From positions 233,593-297,592 of the forward strand of contig NZ_BCYO01000004.1 in NCBI RefSeq assembly GCF_001598235.1: a DNA stretch of 64,000 bases, in the 5' to 3' direction. Below the pieces are notes generated by a model. The model was not told where the DNA came from and searched no databases. It saw nothing but the letters and a program-made list of their open reading frames with translations. The DNA is from Polaromonas jejuensis NBRC 106434. Lineage in GTDB: Bacteria; Pseudomonadota; Gammaproteobacteria; Burkholderiales; Burkholderiaceae_C. Position 1 is the first letter of the stretch. Each line of letters opens with the position of its first letter. A program made the translations under genes and the position numbers. Below are positions 34,034 to 43,095 of this stretch, piece after piece.

Positions 34034-35167
34034 ATGAAAGCCGTTATTGCCGCCTATGCGCGCTCGCCATTCCACTTCGCCCGCAAGGGCCGCCTGGCCG
34101 AAGTGCGTCCCGACACGCTTGCCGCCCAGGTCGTGCAAGGCCTGCTGCGGCGCACCGACCTGGATCCGGCGCTGCTGGAGGACGTGATCCTCGGCTGCGC
34201 TTACCCCGAGGCCGCGCAGGGCAACAACCTGGCTCGCATCGTGGGGCTGCTGGCCGGCCTGCCCGAGGCCGTGGGCGGCATGACAGTGAACCGCTTCTGC
34301 GGCTCGTCGATGCAGGCGGTGCACATTGCGGCAGCGCAGATCGAGGCGGGCATGGGCGAGGCCTTCCTGTGCGTGGGGGTGGAGTCGATGACGATGGTGC
34401 CGCAGGGCGGCTTCAACTTCTCGCCCAATCCCGAGCTGCAGGTGAACACCGATGCCTACATCTCCATGGGCGAGACAGCGGAGAACGTGGCACAGCGCTG
34501 GGGCGTGAACCGTGCCGACCAGGAACTGCTCGCGCTGCAGTCCCACCAGAAGGCCGCTGCTGCCCGTGAACAGGGGCGCTTGGCCGGGGAGATCGTGCCC
34601 ATCCGCCTGGCGGATGGCGAGGTGGTCGATGCCGATGGCTGCATCCGCCCCGGCACCACGCTGGAGGCGCTCGCCAGCCTGAAGCCTGCCTTCCGTCCCG
34701 ATGGCACGGTCACGGCGGGAACTTCGTCACCGCTGACCGATGGCGCGGCGGCGGTGCTGGTCGTTCGCGACGATTTTGCCGCGCGCCACGGCCTGCAGGC
34801 GCTGGCGCGCATCCGCAGCTTTGCGACCGTGGGGGTAGACCCAGCCATCATGGGCATCGGCCCGATCCCGGCCACGCGCAAGGCGCTGGCGCGGGCCGGC
34901 CTCGCGGTGGCCGATCTGGACGTGGTGGAGATCAACGAAGCATTCTCTTCGCAGGCGTTGGCCTGCATCCGCGACCTGGGTCTCGACATGGCCACCGTGA
35001 ACATCGATGGCGGGGGCCTGGCCATCGGCCATCCGCTGGGTGCCACCGGAGCGCGTATCACGGGCAAGGCCGCAGCCCTGCTGGCGCGACAGCAGGGGCG
35101 CTACGCGCTGGCCACGCAGTGCATCGGCGGCGGACAAGGCATCGCCACGGTGCTGGAGCGGGTTTGA
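34034..35167 (+). CDS. Thiolase (acetyl-CoA acyltransferase)
   Basis: A 377-residue thiolase. The nucleophile cysteine is in VNRFCGSSMQAVH near residue 91, the base histidine in GGGLAIGHPLGATGARI and the second cysteine in ATQCIGGGQGIA. NEAFSSQA supplies the conserved Asn-Glu. It cleaves or forms 3-ketoacyl-CoA. Its start is 21 bases after the SDR stop and an AAGGAG precedes it. Degradative FadA-like function is favoured by similarity of the N-terminus (AAYARSPFHFARKG), but no enoyl-CoA hydratase partner is adjacent. Confidence 0.92.
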   Translation: MKAVIAAYARSPFHFARKGRLAEVRPDTLAAQVVQGLLRRTDLDPALLEDVILGCAYPEAAQGNNLARIVGLLAGLPEAVGGMTVNRFCGSSMQAVHIAAAQIEAGMGEAFLCVGVESMTMVPQGGFNFSPNPELQVNTDAYISMGETAENVAQRWGVNRADQELLALQSHQKAAAAREQGRLAGEIVPIRLADGEVVDADGCIRPGTTLEALASLKPAFRPDGTVTAGTSSPLTDGAAAVLVVRDDFAARHGLQALARIRSFATVGVDPAIMGIGPIPATRKALARAGLAVADLDVVEINEAFSSQALACIRDLGLDMATVNIDGGGLAIGHPLGATGARITGKAAALLARQQGRYALATQCIGGGQGIATVLERV

Positions 35168-35170
35168 ACC

Positions 35171-36229
35171 ATGAACACTCCAACTTCCCTTTCCGTCGCG
35201 CGAAGCGGTCCCACCCCGTTGCGCCTGAGCGGCCCATTGCTGGCCGTGCTTGCAGGGCTGGCCGCGCTGGGCGCGCTCTCTACCAACATCATCCTGCCGG
35301 CCTTGCCGCGCATGGCGTCCGATCTGCGTGCAAGCACAGACGACGTGGGCTGGGTGCAGTCGGGCTTCTTCCTAGCCTTTGCAGTTGGGCAGTTGTTCGT
35401 CGGGCCGGTGTCCGACCGCTGGGGCCGACGTGCTCCGGTGCTCGGCGGGCTGGCGCTGTTCATCGCGGGCAGCGTCCTGTGCGCCTGGGCGCCGACCCTG
35501 CCGCTGCTGGGCAGCGCGATGGAGTACGGGCCCGGCTGGTGCGCCAGCTTTGCGCTGGTTGCTCTATTGGGCCTGCTACTGGCGTTGGCCTATATGACCG
35601 TGGTGGGAGAAACGCATCCGTCCGACCGCCGCGCGGCAACGACGCCGGGTGAGGTACTGCGCGGCTATGCGGCCTTGGCGCGTGATGCCCGCTTCATCAG
35701 CCCCGCGTTTGCCGTGAGCGTGATCATTGGCGGCCTCTATGCCTTCTTCGCGGCCACACCGGCTGTGCTCATGGGGCGCATGGGCCTGAGCGCGCTGCAA
35801 CTGGGGCTGTTCTTTGCCGGCACGGTATTCGTGGTCTTCGCTGCAGGCATGCTGGCACCGCGCCTGGCCCACCGTTGGGGCGCGGCCAGGGTGGCGGGTG
35901 CTGGCTGTGTGGTGGCACTGGTCGGCGCGTTGGCCCTGCTGGTGGGCGCAGAGGGCAGTGGCTTGGCGTACTTCACCGGGGCGGTCGTGCTGTACCTGCT
36001 GGGCATGGGGCTGGTCAACCCGCTGGGCACGGCCATGGCGCTGGGGCCGTTCAGCCGTCAAGCCGGGCTGGCTTCTTCTCTGCTGGGTGCTTTGCAGATG
36101 GCCTGTGCAGGCGGCATGACGGCGCTGGCCAGTCTGGCTGGACGCAACCCTGCGATGGCGCTGGGCCTTGTGCTGACGGCTGCCTCGGTATTGGCGCTTG
36201 CCGCGTTGACGGTGCGGCGCCAGAGATAA
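35171..36229 (+). CDS. Bcr/CflA-type MFS transporter, apparently with an internal deletion
   Basis: A 352-residue multi-span protein starting three bases after the thiolase stop. The N-terminus is family-like: ALSTNIILPALPRMASDLRA, FFLAFAVGQLFVGPVSDRWGRR. The region after APTLPLLGSA jumps directly to GPGWCASFALVALLG. The usual span 4-5 stretch with the R-x-LQA-x-G and RA-x-x-RD motifs is missing, about 50 residues, in frame. The C-terminal six spans look normal. Usual length is about 400. Whether the shortened protein transports anything is doubtful. Confidence 0.75.
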   Translation: MNTPTSLSVARSGPTPLRLSGPLLAVLAGLAALGALSTNIILPALPRMASDLRASTDDVGWVQSGFFLAFAVGQLFVGPVSDRWGRRAPVLGGLALFIAGSVLCAWAPTLPLLGSAMEYGPGWCASFALVALLGLLLALAYMTVVGETHPSDRRAATTPGEVLRGYAALARDARFISPAFAVSVIIGGLYAFFAATPAVLMGRMGLSALQLGLFFAGTVFVVFAAGMLAPRLAHRWGAARVAGAGCVVALVGALALLVGAEGSGLAYFTGAVVLYLLGMGLVNPLGTAMALGPFSRQAGLASSLLGALQMACAGGMTALASLAGRNPAMALGLVLTAASVLALAALTVRRQR

Positions 36230-36525
36230 GACATGCCAACATCATTGGCGCACGCCGCATGTGAGAGCTGTCCGCTCCGTGAAACCATGCGGTCGTCCGA
36301 AGTTGAACTACTATAGGAAAGCAAGTCGGTTTCCAGTTGGGCACCGTGCCCGATGCAATGCGATCCGACTCTCTCTCCCGACGCTCTTATGTGGCCCTAG
36401 CCCACCAAGCCGCAATCCTGCGCCGCGGCCCCGAAAAGAGCTAACCTACTGTCCCATATACGGTTTCAAGCCTCGCGTGGTTTGCACGCAAGACTTGACA
36501 CCAGAACTTTTTTGTGCTGCCAGGC
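36230..36525. other. Convergent intergenic space, nothing recognised
   Basis: 296 bases between the MFS gene and the converging P1-peptidase gene. No protein-like frame, hairpin with T tract or repeat was found by eye. Confidence 0.45.
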
Positions 36526-37599
36526 CTAGCGCTTCAACCGGCCGTGGCGCGCCAGCACCGCGCGCAACTCATCATGGGGCAGGGCATGGACCACCGTGCC
36601 ATTCAATCCGGTCATGGTGTCGGCGGCGAGCATGGCGTTGACGATGGCTTCTTCCATGGCCTCTACCGTGGCCTGGAACAGCGGGTCGATCGCACTGCCA
36701 TGCGGCAGGGCCTGCCAGACGGACAGGCCATCGGCCGTGTCGGCGGGCTGCTGCGTCGAAAATGCCAAAAAAATATCACCGCTGGAATGCATCGCCACAC
36801 TGCCCACGCGCGCCAGGCCCATGCAAGCGCGGCGCGCCAGCCGTTTGCACTGGTGCGGCAGCAGCGGGGCATCGGTGGCGATGCAGGCAATGATGGAGCC
36901 GTCCTTGCTGGCCTGCACGCCCGGCAGCGAGTGCGTGATTTCGCGGCCCACCGGCACGCCGGCAATGGTGAGTTGCTGCCTCTCGCCGTAATTGCTCTGC
37001 ACCAGCACGCCCACGGTGTAGGCCTGGCCCAGCACCGTCACTTGGCGGCTGGAGGTGCCTATGCCGGCCTTCCACTTGTGCGTGATCATGCCGGTGCCGC
37101 CGCCCACGCAGCCTTCGGCCACCGGGCCCGTGCGGGCCTGGTCCAGCGCGGCATGGGCATGTTCGGCGCGCACATGCTGGCCGTTGATGTCGCTCAGCAC
37201 GCCGTCATAGGTTTCGGCCACTACCGGCAGGTAAAAGCGCGAGCCGCCGCCCGGCGGGGCATTCTGGTGCAGCCAGGCGACCGTGGCATCGCGCACCACG
37301 CCCACGCTGTGGGTGTTGGTCAGCATCACCGGGCCTTCCAGCAGGCCGGATTCTTCCAGCCAGTGGGAGCCCGTCATTTCCCCGTTGCCGTTGAGCGAGA
37401 AGCAGGCGCCCGGCAGCCGGGCATGCGCCCCCTCTTGCCCCGCCGGCAGTATGGCGGTGACGCCGGTGCGAACGGCGCTGCCCTCAATCAGCGTGGTGTG
37501 GCCCACGGCGACGCCGGCCACGTCGGTGATCGCGTTGAGCGGGCCGGGCGTGCCGTCAAAGGGGATGCCCAGGTCGCGGGCGCGGGGTTTGTTGGGCAT
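36526..37599 (-). CDS. P1-family peptidase (DmpA-like aminopeptidase)
   Basis: N-terminal-nucleophile-fold hydrolase, 357 residues from the ATG at 37599 with AAGGA upstream. GPLNAITDVAGVAVGHTTLI is the family start, GGGTGMITHKWKAGIGTSSR the conserved glycine-rich turn. The autocatalytic serine is expected in KDGSIIACIATDAPL, where precursor cleavage yields two subunits. DmpA relatives hydrolyse amino-terminal residues of small peptides, amides and esters. It stands alone. Confidence 0.9.
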   Translation of the reverse strand: MPNKPRARDLGIPFDGTPGPLNAITDVAGVAVGHTTLIEGSAVRTGVTAILPAGQEGAHARLPGACFSLNGNGEMTGSHWLEESGLLEGPVMLTNTHSVGVVRDATVAWLHQNAPPGGGSRFYLPVVAETYDGVLSDINGQHVRAEHAHAALDQARTGPVAEGCVGGGTGMITHKWKAGIGTSSRQVTVLGQAYTVGVLVQSNYGERQQLTIAGVPVGREITHSLPGVQASKDGSIIACIATDAPLLPHQCKRLARRACMGLARVGSVAMHSSGDIFLAFSTQQPADTADGLSVWQALPHGSAIDPLFQATVEAMEEAIVNAMLAADTMTGLNGTVVHALPHDELRAVLARHGRLKR

Positions 37600-37683
37600 G
37601 GTCAATCCTTGGCTGGGCGGAAACCCCGCAACCTTACCGCACCGAGTGCCGGATAGCGGGCCCTGTGCCCACCCTCGCCGGCC

Positions 37684-38544
37684 TTAAACCTTGCGTGCCG
37701 GGTCCGGGTACACCAGGCCGTGCAGGCGGCCCTTGTCTTCCCGCGCAAAGGGCTGCCAACGGCCTTCAGCCTGCGCCAGCCGGTCGGCCACGGCCCACAA
37801 GGCGCTGGGGTTGACGCCCAAGCCAATATGGCTGGCCCGCACTTCGATGTTCTCGGTGTGCGGATTGGCTGGGCTGGGCGACTGGATGCTGGCCTGCCAT
37901 GCCACGATGCCGTCGGTGCGCGAGTAAATGCTGGTGGTCGGCACGGGCGGTGCGGCGGGCAGGTCGTAGTTGGCGGACTCGCGCTCCAGGTTTTGGCCGC
38001 TGGCCAGTTCGTAAATACGCCATGCGTTGGTGGATTTGTGCGAGCCGGCAAAGGGCGTGCCCAGCGTGATCACGCCGCGCACCATGTGCGGCAGCTCCTT
38101 GGCCAACTCGCGCGCGTACACGCCGCCCAGGCTCCAGCCGATCAGGCTCACCTTGCGGCCCGTGGTTTCATACGTGTCAATGAGCTTGCTCCTGGCTTCG
38201 TCGATCACGCCTGTGCGCGGGCCAAAGTTAAAGCCCTGTTCCCAGCCCCAAGGCTGGTAGTTGAGCGACTGCAGGTAGTAGCGCAGCGGCACGGTCGACA
38301 CGTCGTTGGCCGACAGGCCCGGAAACACCATCACCGCATGGCCGTCGCCTCTGGGGGCACGCGCCAGCAGGGGCCACGCGGGCAGCAGGGCGCCAAACTC
38401 CCCGAAGGCACGCAGCTCCAGCGCCAGCAGCCAGGCGCCAGGCGGCGGAATGTCATGCCGGGACGGCTTGTCTGGAGCCTGGCCTGGGGTTTGTTTTGCG
38501 CGGGATGGGTTTCGTGGAGGCGGCTTGTATGACGGACTGGCCAT
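37684..38544 (-). CDS. Alpha/beta hydrolase (lipase/esterase-like)
   Basis: A 286-residue hydrolase if translation starts at the ATG of 38544. MVFPGLSANDVSTVPLRYYL forms the oxyanion side, SLIGWSLGGVYARELAKELP the nucleophile elbow, SIYSRTDGIVAW the acid and SHIGLGVNPSALW the histidine. The N-terminal 35 residues, rich in Pro and Lys, overlap the 3' end of the wax-ester synthase gene by 92 bases in another frame, so the true start may be further in. Association with a WS/DGAT gene suggests a role in storage-lipid metabolism. Confidence 0.82.
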   Translation of the reverse strand: MASPSYKPPPRNPSRAKQTPGQAPDKPSRHDIPPPGAWLLALELRAFGEFGALLPAWPLLARAPRGDGHAVMVFPGLSANDVSTVPLRYYLQSLNYQPWGWEQGFNFGPRTGVIDEARSKLIDTYETTGRKVSLIGWSLGGVYARELAKELPHMVRGVITLGTPFAGSHKSTNAWRIYELASGQNLERESANYDLPAAPPVPTTSIYSRTDGIVAWQASIQSPSPANPHTENIEVRASHIGLGVNPSALWAVADRLAQAEGRWQPFAREDKGRLHGLVYPDPARKV

Positions 38545-40159
38545 GGCTTGAAGCACTGAATGTTTTTGGCGTGGTGGGGGCAGAAACAGTATCGGGGCGC
38601 TTGCCGCGTTTGACAGAGGGAGGCCTCTCTAACTTCGCCGTTTTGCTGACCGCCGTCTTGCTGGTTTTTTTGGGGGTGGTGGGCGTTGCAGCAGGGGACG
38701 TTGTGGCCATCAAGCCCTGCGCTTCCTGGAAGGCGGCCTCGATCGCCCTGGCCAGGTCCTTGGCCTGCGGCAGCGCTTTCCTGTCGGCAATGATGCCGAA
38801 ATCGACCTGGCCGGCATAGGTCTGGATGGTGATGTTCAGCGCCAGCCCGTGGAGGATGATGGACAGCGGATGAAAGGTCAAAAACTTCGCCCCGGCCAGG
38901 TACAGGGGCACCGGCGGGCCCGGCACGTTGGAAATCGCCAGGTTGGCCACCCTGGGCAGGCGGCTGGCCATGCCGCTTTTGCCATAGGCGTTCAGCGCCA
39001 GCTTGGCGGCCCCACCCACCAGCCACGGCGCCAGCAGCGAAGGGTAGTCGGTCGGCAGCAGGCCCTTGAGGCTTTGCATCGACGTTTTCACCTTGGCGGT
39101 CGATGCCATGATGGCGCTCATGCGCTTGAGCGGGTGCGCCAGGTGCGTGCCCAGCTCCACCAGGCTCAGGCTCACCTGGTTGCCCAGGTTGCTGGCGTCG
39201 GTGGCACCGGCTTCGCGCAGCGACACCGGCATGGCCGCCACCAGCGACTTTTTCGGCAGGCTGTGGTGCTGCGCGAGGTAGTCGCGCAGGGCGGTCGAGC
39301 AGATCCACAGCACCATGTCGTTGAACGAGCCGCCCACCGCCTTGCCCATGGCCTTGCACTCGGCCAGCGGAATGGTGGCCGTCACAAACACCCGGCCCGT
39401 GCTGATGCCGGTGTTGAAAGGCGTTGGCGGCGCGAGCTTCATCGGCATCTTGGGCCGCACCCCCGTGGCCGAGCTGGCCATGGACTGCCGGGCCAGCGTG
39501 CTGCCGAAAGTGCTGGCCGCCGCAGGCAGCGATTTGGCCGCCTTGACCAGCTGGCCGAACGAGCTGGAAAACACCGAGCCAATCATCTTGCCCAGCTTGA
39601 GGTCGGACTCTAGCTTGCGGCGCCGGCTTGGGTCGGGCGGCGGCACCTCGCGCGGCACCGGGCTTAAATCAAGAATGGCGTTGGCCAGCATCACGCCGCC
39701 TTTGCCGTCCAGCGCGGCGTGGTGGATTTTCGAGAAAAAGCCCGCCACCAGCTTGCCGTCCGGTAACTTGATGCGGTCAAAAATATAGAACTCCCAGAGC
39801 GGGAAGTTGCGGTCAATCAGTTCGCTGTGCAGCTGTGCGCACAGCTTGTGCACTTCGGCCAGCGTCATGGGGGCCGCGCCTTTTTTGGCCGGATCGGCGC
39901 GGCGGATATGAAAGCCGATGTCCACCGAGTCGGCCTCCACCCACAGTGGATGGCCCAGGTCCAGCGGCATGAACACCAGCTTGCGGCTGAACACCGGCGC
40001 CAGGTGCATGCGTTTGGCAATATGTTTGGTGACCTCTTTGTGAAAGCTGCCCTTGAAGCCGGCCGGCAGCTCACACAGGTTGAGCGAGCCCACATGCATG
40101 GGCATCTCGGGCGTTTCGAGGTAGAGAAAGGTCGCGTCCAGGCCGGTGAGGGATTTCAT
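38453..40159 (-). CDS. Wax ester synthase / diacylglycerol acyltransferase (WS/DGAT)
   Basis: Bifunctional acyltransferase, 568 residues, making wax esters or triacylglycerol from acyl-CoA. The N-terminus MKSLTGLDATFLYLETPEMP is typical. The catalytic HHxxxDG motif is KIHHAALDGKGG near residue 145, with FNDMVLWICSTALRDYL and the later NVPGPPVPLYLAGAKF block. The last 95 residues are a Lys/Thr/Pro-rich tail not found in core members. Its 3' end overlaps the hydrolase start. The organism probably stores neutral lipid. Confidence 0.93.
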   Translation of the reverse strand: MKSLTGLDATFLYLETPEMPMHVGSLNLCELPAGFKGSFHKEVTKHIAKRMHLAPVFSRKLVFMPLDLGHPLWVEADSVDIGFHIRRADPAKKGAAPMTLAEVHKLCAQLHSELIDRNFPLWEFYIFDRIKLPDGKLVAGFFSKIHHAALDGKGGVMLANAILDLSPVPREVPPPDPSRRRKLESDLKLGKMIGSVFSSSFGQLVKAAKSLPAAASTFGSTLARQSMASSATGVRPKMPMKLAPPTPFNTGISTGRVFVTATIPLAECKAMGKAVGGSFNDMVLWICSTALRDYLAQHHSLPKKSLVAAMPVSLREAGATDASNLGNQVSLSLVELGTHLAHPLKRMSAIMASTAKVKTSMQSLKGLLPTDYPSLLAPWLVGGAAKLALNAYGKSGMASRLPRVANLAISNVPGPPVPLYLAGAKFLTFHPLSIILHGLALNITIQTYAGQVDFGIIADRKALPQAKDLARAIEAAFQEAQGLMATTSPAATPTTPKKTSKTAVSKTAKLERPPSVKRGKRPDTVSAPTTPKTFSASSHGQSVIQAASTKPIPRKTNPRPGSRQAVPA

Positions 40160-40378
40160 GGTTATTGTCTCCGTGGGGAGACCTTAACCGGGCGCGGCGG
40201 GTTGTGGCACTAGGGTTTGCCGTAGAAGTTATGGGCAGTTATTTAATGGGGCGCAGTGAGGCGTTCGAGCAGCGCCCGGCTCCCCGCTCGCCTCGAAAAT
40301 GAGAACTGGGATTGGGAGTTCCTGCTACCTGCTTACAGCGCTGGCAAAAGAGATTAAATGCACATACAATAAATGGCA

Positions 40379-40649
40379 ATGAACACCACGTTCGATCCTG
40401 CGAAAGACGCCGTGAATCTCGCGAAGCATGGCATCTCCCTCGCAGAAGTGGCGCGGCTCGATTGGGACAACGCCTTGGTGTCGCTGGATGATCGCCGTGA
40501 GTATGACGAGCTTCGGCAAGTGGCTCTGGCGCCCCATGGATGATCGGCTGTGGGTGGTGGTGTTCACGGACCGGCCAGAAGGCCGACGAGTGATCAGCCT
40601 GCGCAAGGCCAACTTACGGGAGTACCGCCGTTATGAACAAGCGCCCTAA
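40379..40649 (+). pseudogene. brnT: BrnT-family toxin gene with a one-base frameshift
   Basis: From the ATG at 40379 the frame reads MNTTFDPAKDAVNLAKHGIS, LDWDNALVSLDDRREYDELR, QVALAP and then stops at TGA. The next frame continues MDDRLWVVVFTDRPEGRRVI, SLRKANLREYRRYEQAP to the TAA at 40647-40649. Joined, this is a complete BrnT RelE-like ribonuclease (D-x-x-K-x-x-x-N-x-x-KHG start, R-x-x-SxRKAxxxExxxY end). The shift is at a run of four C (40532-40535); three C would restore it. Toxin is likely dead unless this is a sequencing error or programmed slip. Confidence 0.8.
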
Positions 40650-40914
40650 GCTCACACCGCCAACACCTCAAGAAGATGCCTCCATCACGGCGGCAGCCTT
40701 GAGCGATCCGGACAATCCACCGCTGACCGATCAGCAACTGGCCCAACTGCGACCCATGCGGGGACGCCCACGGCTTACACGCCCCAAAGTTGCCCTGACC
40801 ATGCGAGTGGATGCCGAAGTCATGGACGCGCTCAAAAGCAGCGGGCCAGGTTGGCAAACGCGTGTTAACAGTCTGCTGCGCGACGCACTTGCACTAAAGA
40901 GCGGTGGTATTTGA
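40633..40914 (+). CDS. brnA: BrnA-family antitoxin
   Basis: A 93-residue DNA-binding antitoxin overlapping the 3' end of the toxin frame by 17 bases. The C-terminus RPKVALTMRVDAEVMDALKS then GPGWQTRVNSLLRDAL is the ribbon-helix-helix that binds the operon promoter. The N-terminal half (ALSDPDNPPLTDQQLAQLRP) wraps the toxin. It remains intact while the toxin is broken. It would normally repress its own promoter; a CATACAAT-like -10 lies just before the toxin start. Confidence 0.85.
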   Translation: MNKRPKLTPPTPQEDASITAAALSDPDNPPLTDQQLAQLRPMRGRPRLTRPKVALTMRVDAEVMDALKSSGPGWQTRVNSLLRDALALKSGGI

Positions 40915-40940
40915 AAAAATACTGCACTCTATGCGTAAAA

Positions 40941-40970
40941 GGCTTTGCAGATATCTGCAAGGCCTCTACT
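40941..40970 (+). terminator. Probable terminator of the brnTA operon
   Basis: GGCTTTGCAG and CTGCAAGGCC form a ten-pair stem (one G-T) around ATAT, followed by TCTACTTTTT, 27 bases after brnA. Confidence 0.65.
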
Positions 40971-41216
40971 TTTTGATGGCGCCCCAACGCGTGTAATGAG
41001 CTACCTGGATGCACATTGAGTGATAGCCGGAATGATGACTGACAGAAAAGCTGCGATGGCGGCCCACATGGTCCAGCGCGCCGACTGTCGAGAGGCTTCA
41101 GCAGCCTTTCAGATGCACGAGCCGAAGCCTCGGACGCCGCAAGCGCACGCTTATTTCGCTTGTTATCCTCCGCTTCCGCTGTTGCTGTCACCCCGAAAAC
41201 AGAGGAGGCTACAAAT
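40971..41216. other. Convergent space after brnA, no gene seen
   Basis: About 245 bases between the brnA terminator and the converging nuclease-like gene. Frames on both strands are open, but their translations show no known family. Confidence 0.4.
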
Positions 41217-42008
41217 TCAGTCGCCAAGCAACTGATTGCCATTGACCTCAGCACTGCCCAACATCCCCTGCTCATCCTCATTCAACCCCGCCACAGGCGT
41301 GGCCTTGGCCAGCGCCAACCACACCCCAAACGGCAACTGCTGTCTTGAACGCCGTGGTGCGGCACGGGCAACCACCAGCCGACTGCCCTCCATCACCATC
41401 ACGCCACACTCCAGCGGGATTTCCTTGGCGACACCAATGGGCCGGCCCTTGGCATCGCAGCCCAGCACATACCAACACTCGCCGCCCAAGTCGAGGTAGG
41501 CGGCGCGCTTTTCCGGGCGGCGCAGGTCGCCCAGCAGGTCAGAGCGGTGCACCTTGATCTCGTGGACTATGGGGTCCACATATTCCTGCACCGAGGTATT
41601 GCGGATGGAAAACACGTCGGGCCGCACCATGCACCAGCGCACCGGTTCGCCTTCGCCCACCGGTGACAGCTGGGCGCGCAGGCCCAAACCGCGCCAGGTG
41701 ATGCGGCCGGCGCGCACCATCTCGCAGGCGACGCGCTCGACCAGGGCTTCATGCTTGGACAGCGCCGAGCGGTTGCGCGCCAGTGTGGCGGCGAGGTAGG
41801 CCACGCCCGCATCGGTGACGCGCAGGGTTTCATGGCCCGTCGGGCCGGCGATGCGCTGCAGCAGGCCGGCGGCCAGCAGTTCAATTTCCAGCAAATCCTG
41901 GCAGGGCCACCCGGCGGAGCGGTAGACCTCGCGCAGGCGCCGGGCGTGCATGCGGCCCAGCGGCGCTGTCTCGGCAAGGGCTTCCGTGGGGGGCTTTGAG
42001 TCAGACAT
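41217..42008 (-). CDS. Uncharacterised protein with a PD-(D/E)xK nuclease-like core
   Basis: A 263-residue protein, start ATG at 42008. Residues 10-110 resemble a winged-helix region (LLEIELLAAGLLQRIAGPTG, TLRVTDAGVAYLAATLARNR). The central stretch VRPDVFSI, then DPIVHEIKVHRSDLLGDL and KRAAYLDLGGECWYVLG, has the spacing of a PD-(D/E)xK site: Asp, then Glu-x-Lys, then an amphipathic helix. Such proteins are often DNA repair or restriction-type nucleases. No partner gene is adjacent, and the ribosome site is weak. Function is not known. Confidence 0.65.
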   Translation of the reverse strand: MSDSKPPTEALAETAPLGRMHARRLREVYRSAGWPCQDLLEIELLAAGLLQRIAGPTGHETLRVTDAGVAYLAATLARNRSALSKHEALVERVACEMVRAGRITWRGLGLRAQLSPVGEGEPVRWCMVRPDVFSIRNTSVQEYVDPIVHEIKVHRSDLLGDLRRPEKRAAYLDLGGECWYVLGCDAKGRPIGVAKEIPLECGVMVMEGSRLVVARAAPRRSRQQLPFGVWLALAKATPVAGLNEDEQGMLGSAEVNGNQLLGD

Positions 42009-42159
42009 GGCCAACTGAATTCATGTTGCCTGCGGGTCTGCATTCTGGCTCAATTTTTAGTCCCTACCCAGGGAACAGACCGTGACGTTTGGCGGGGCAA
42101 TGCCTTTGGGCTCATCGCACGACAGAAAAATCCGTAACGCCACAGGCTCCCCGACCATC

Positions 42160-42177
42160 TAATGCTAACAAACATTA
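42160..42177. promoter_or_regulatory. TAATG/CATTA inverted repeat upstream of folE2
   Basis: TAATG and CATTA arms separated by eight AT-rich bases, 52 bases before the folE2 start. The symmetry and AT centre recall proteobacterial Zur sites, and folE2 genes are often Zur-controlled. Match to a Zur consensus is only partial. Confidence 0.35.
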
Positions 42178-42229
42178 TTCGCCGTGCTTCGCCGCACGGC
42201 CTTGGGCGCACGGCGCCGAAAGGATGAAC

Positions 42230-43093
42230 ATGAGTGCACGTGAACCATTGAACTTGTCGGAAATTCCGGATGTTCAATCGCAAGTCGATGACCGCAACCT
42301 CCGCATCGACGATGTCGGGGTCAAAGGTGTGCGGTATCCATTGAGCATTACCTCGGGTGGCAAACCCATGCCGACCATTGCCACGCTGGCATTAGCCGTG
42401 GGTTTGTCCGCCAGCGACAAGGGGACCCATATGTCCCGCTTTCTTGAACTTCTGGAAGCGCAGGCTGATGCACTGGATCCGGCCGGATACAGAGGCATGG
42501 TGTTCAATATGCTGGATAGGCTGGGGGCACGCACGGGCGCGATTGAAATGTGTTTCCCGTATTTCGTGCAAAAAACCGCGCCAGTCTCGGGTGTCAAAAG
42601 CCTGCTTGATTGCGACGTGCGCTGGCGCGGGGCGGTGTCGGAGGCCGGACGCTGTGCCTTCTCGATGCAGGTGATGGTGCCGGCGACCAGCCTCTGTCCC
42701 TGTTCGAAGGAAATCTCCACTTACGGCGCCCACAACCAGCGCTCGCATATCACCATTGAGGTCGGGCTGGAGGATGATATGGCCATCGAGGAACTGATTG
42801 CCATCGCCGAAGGCAGCGCCTCCTGCGAGGTTTACGGCCTGTTGAAGCGGCCGGACGAAAAGTATGTGACCGAGCGCGCCTACGACAATCCCAAATTTGT
42901 CGAGGACCTGGTGCGTGACGTTGCCGTGGCACTGGACCGGGATCCCCGGGTAGGGGCGTACGTGGTCGAAGCGGAAAACTTCGAATCGATACACAACCAC
43001 TCCGCCTTCGCCAGAATCGTGAAGCTAGGTCCTGCCCGCGGCGTCAAGCGGCAAGTGGAGGCGCATGCGCATTGTTCAGCGATTGGAGGCTAG
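42230..43093 (+). CDS. folE2: GTP cyclohydrolase FolE2 (type IB)
   Basis: First enzyme of folate (and preQ) synthesis: GTP to dihydroneopterin triphosphate. It is of the COG1469 type that does not need zinc. 287 residues from the ATG at 42230, six bases after AAAGG. Active-site residues are seen in [25 protein letters not shown] with the paired cysteines, [14 protein letters not shown] and [13 protein letters not shown]. It is two bases upstream of a flavin reductase gene. Cells often use FolE2 under zinc limitation; no FolE is seen here, but it may be elsewhere. Confidence 0.95.
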   Translation: MSAREPLNLSEIPDVQSQVDDRNLRIDDVGVKGVRYPLSITSGGKPMPTIATLALAVGLSASDKGTHMSRFLELLEAQADALDPAGYRGMVFNMLDRLGARTGAIEMCFPYFVQKTAPVSGVKSLLDCDVRWRGAVSEAGRCAFSMQVMVPATSLCPCSKEISTYGAHNQRSHITIEVGLEDDMAIEELIAIAEGSASCEVYGLLKRPDEKYVTERAYDNPKFVEDLVRDVAVALDRDPRVGAYVVEAENFESIHNHSAFARIVKLGPARGVKRQVEAHAHCSAIGG

Positions 43094-43095
43094 AC

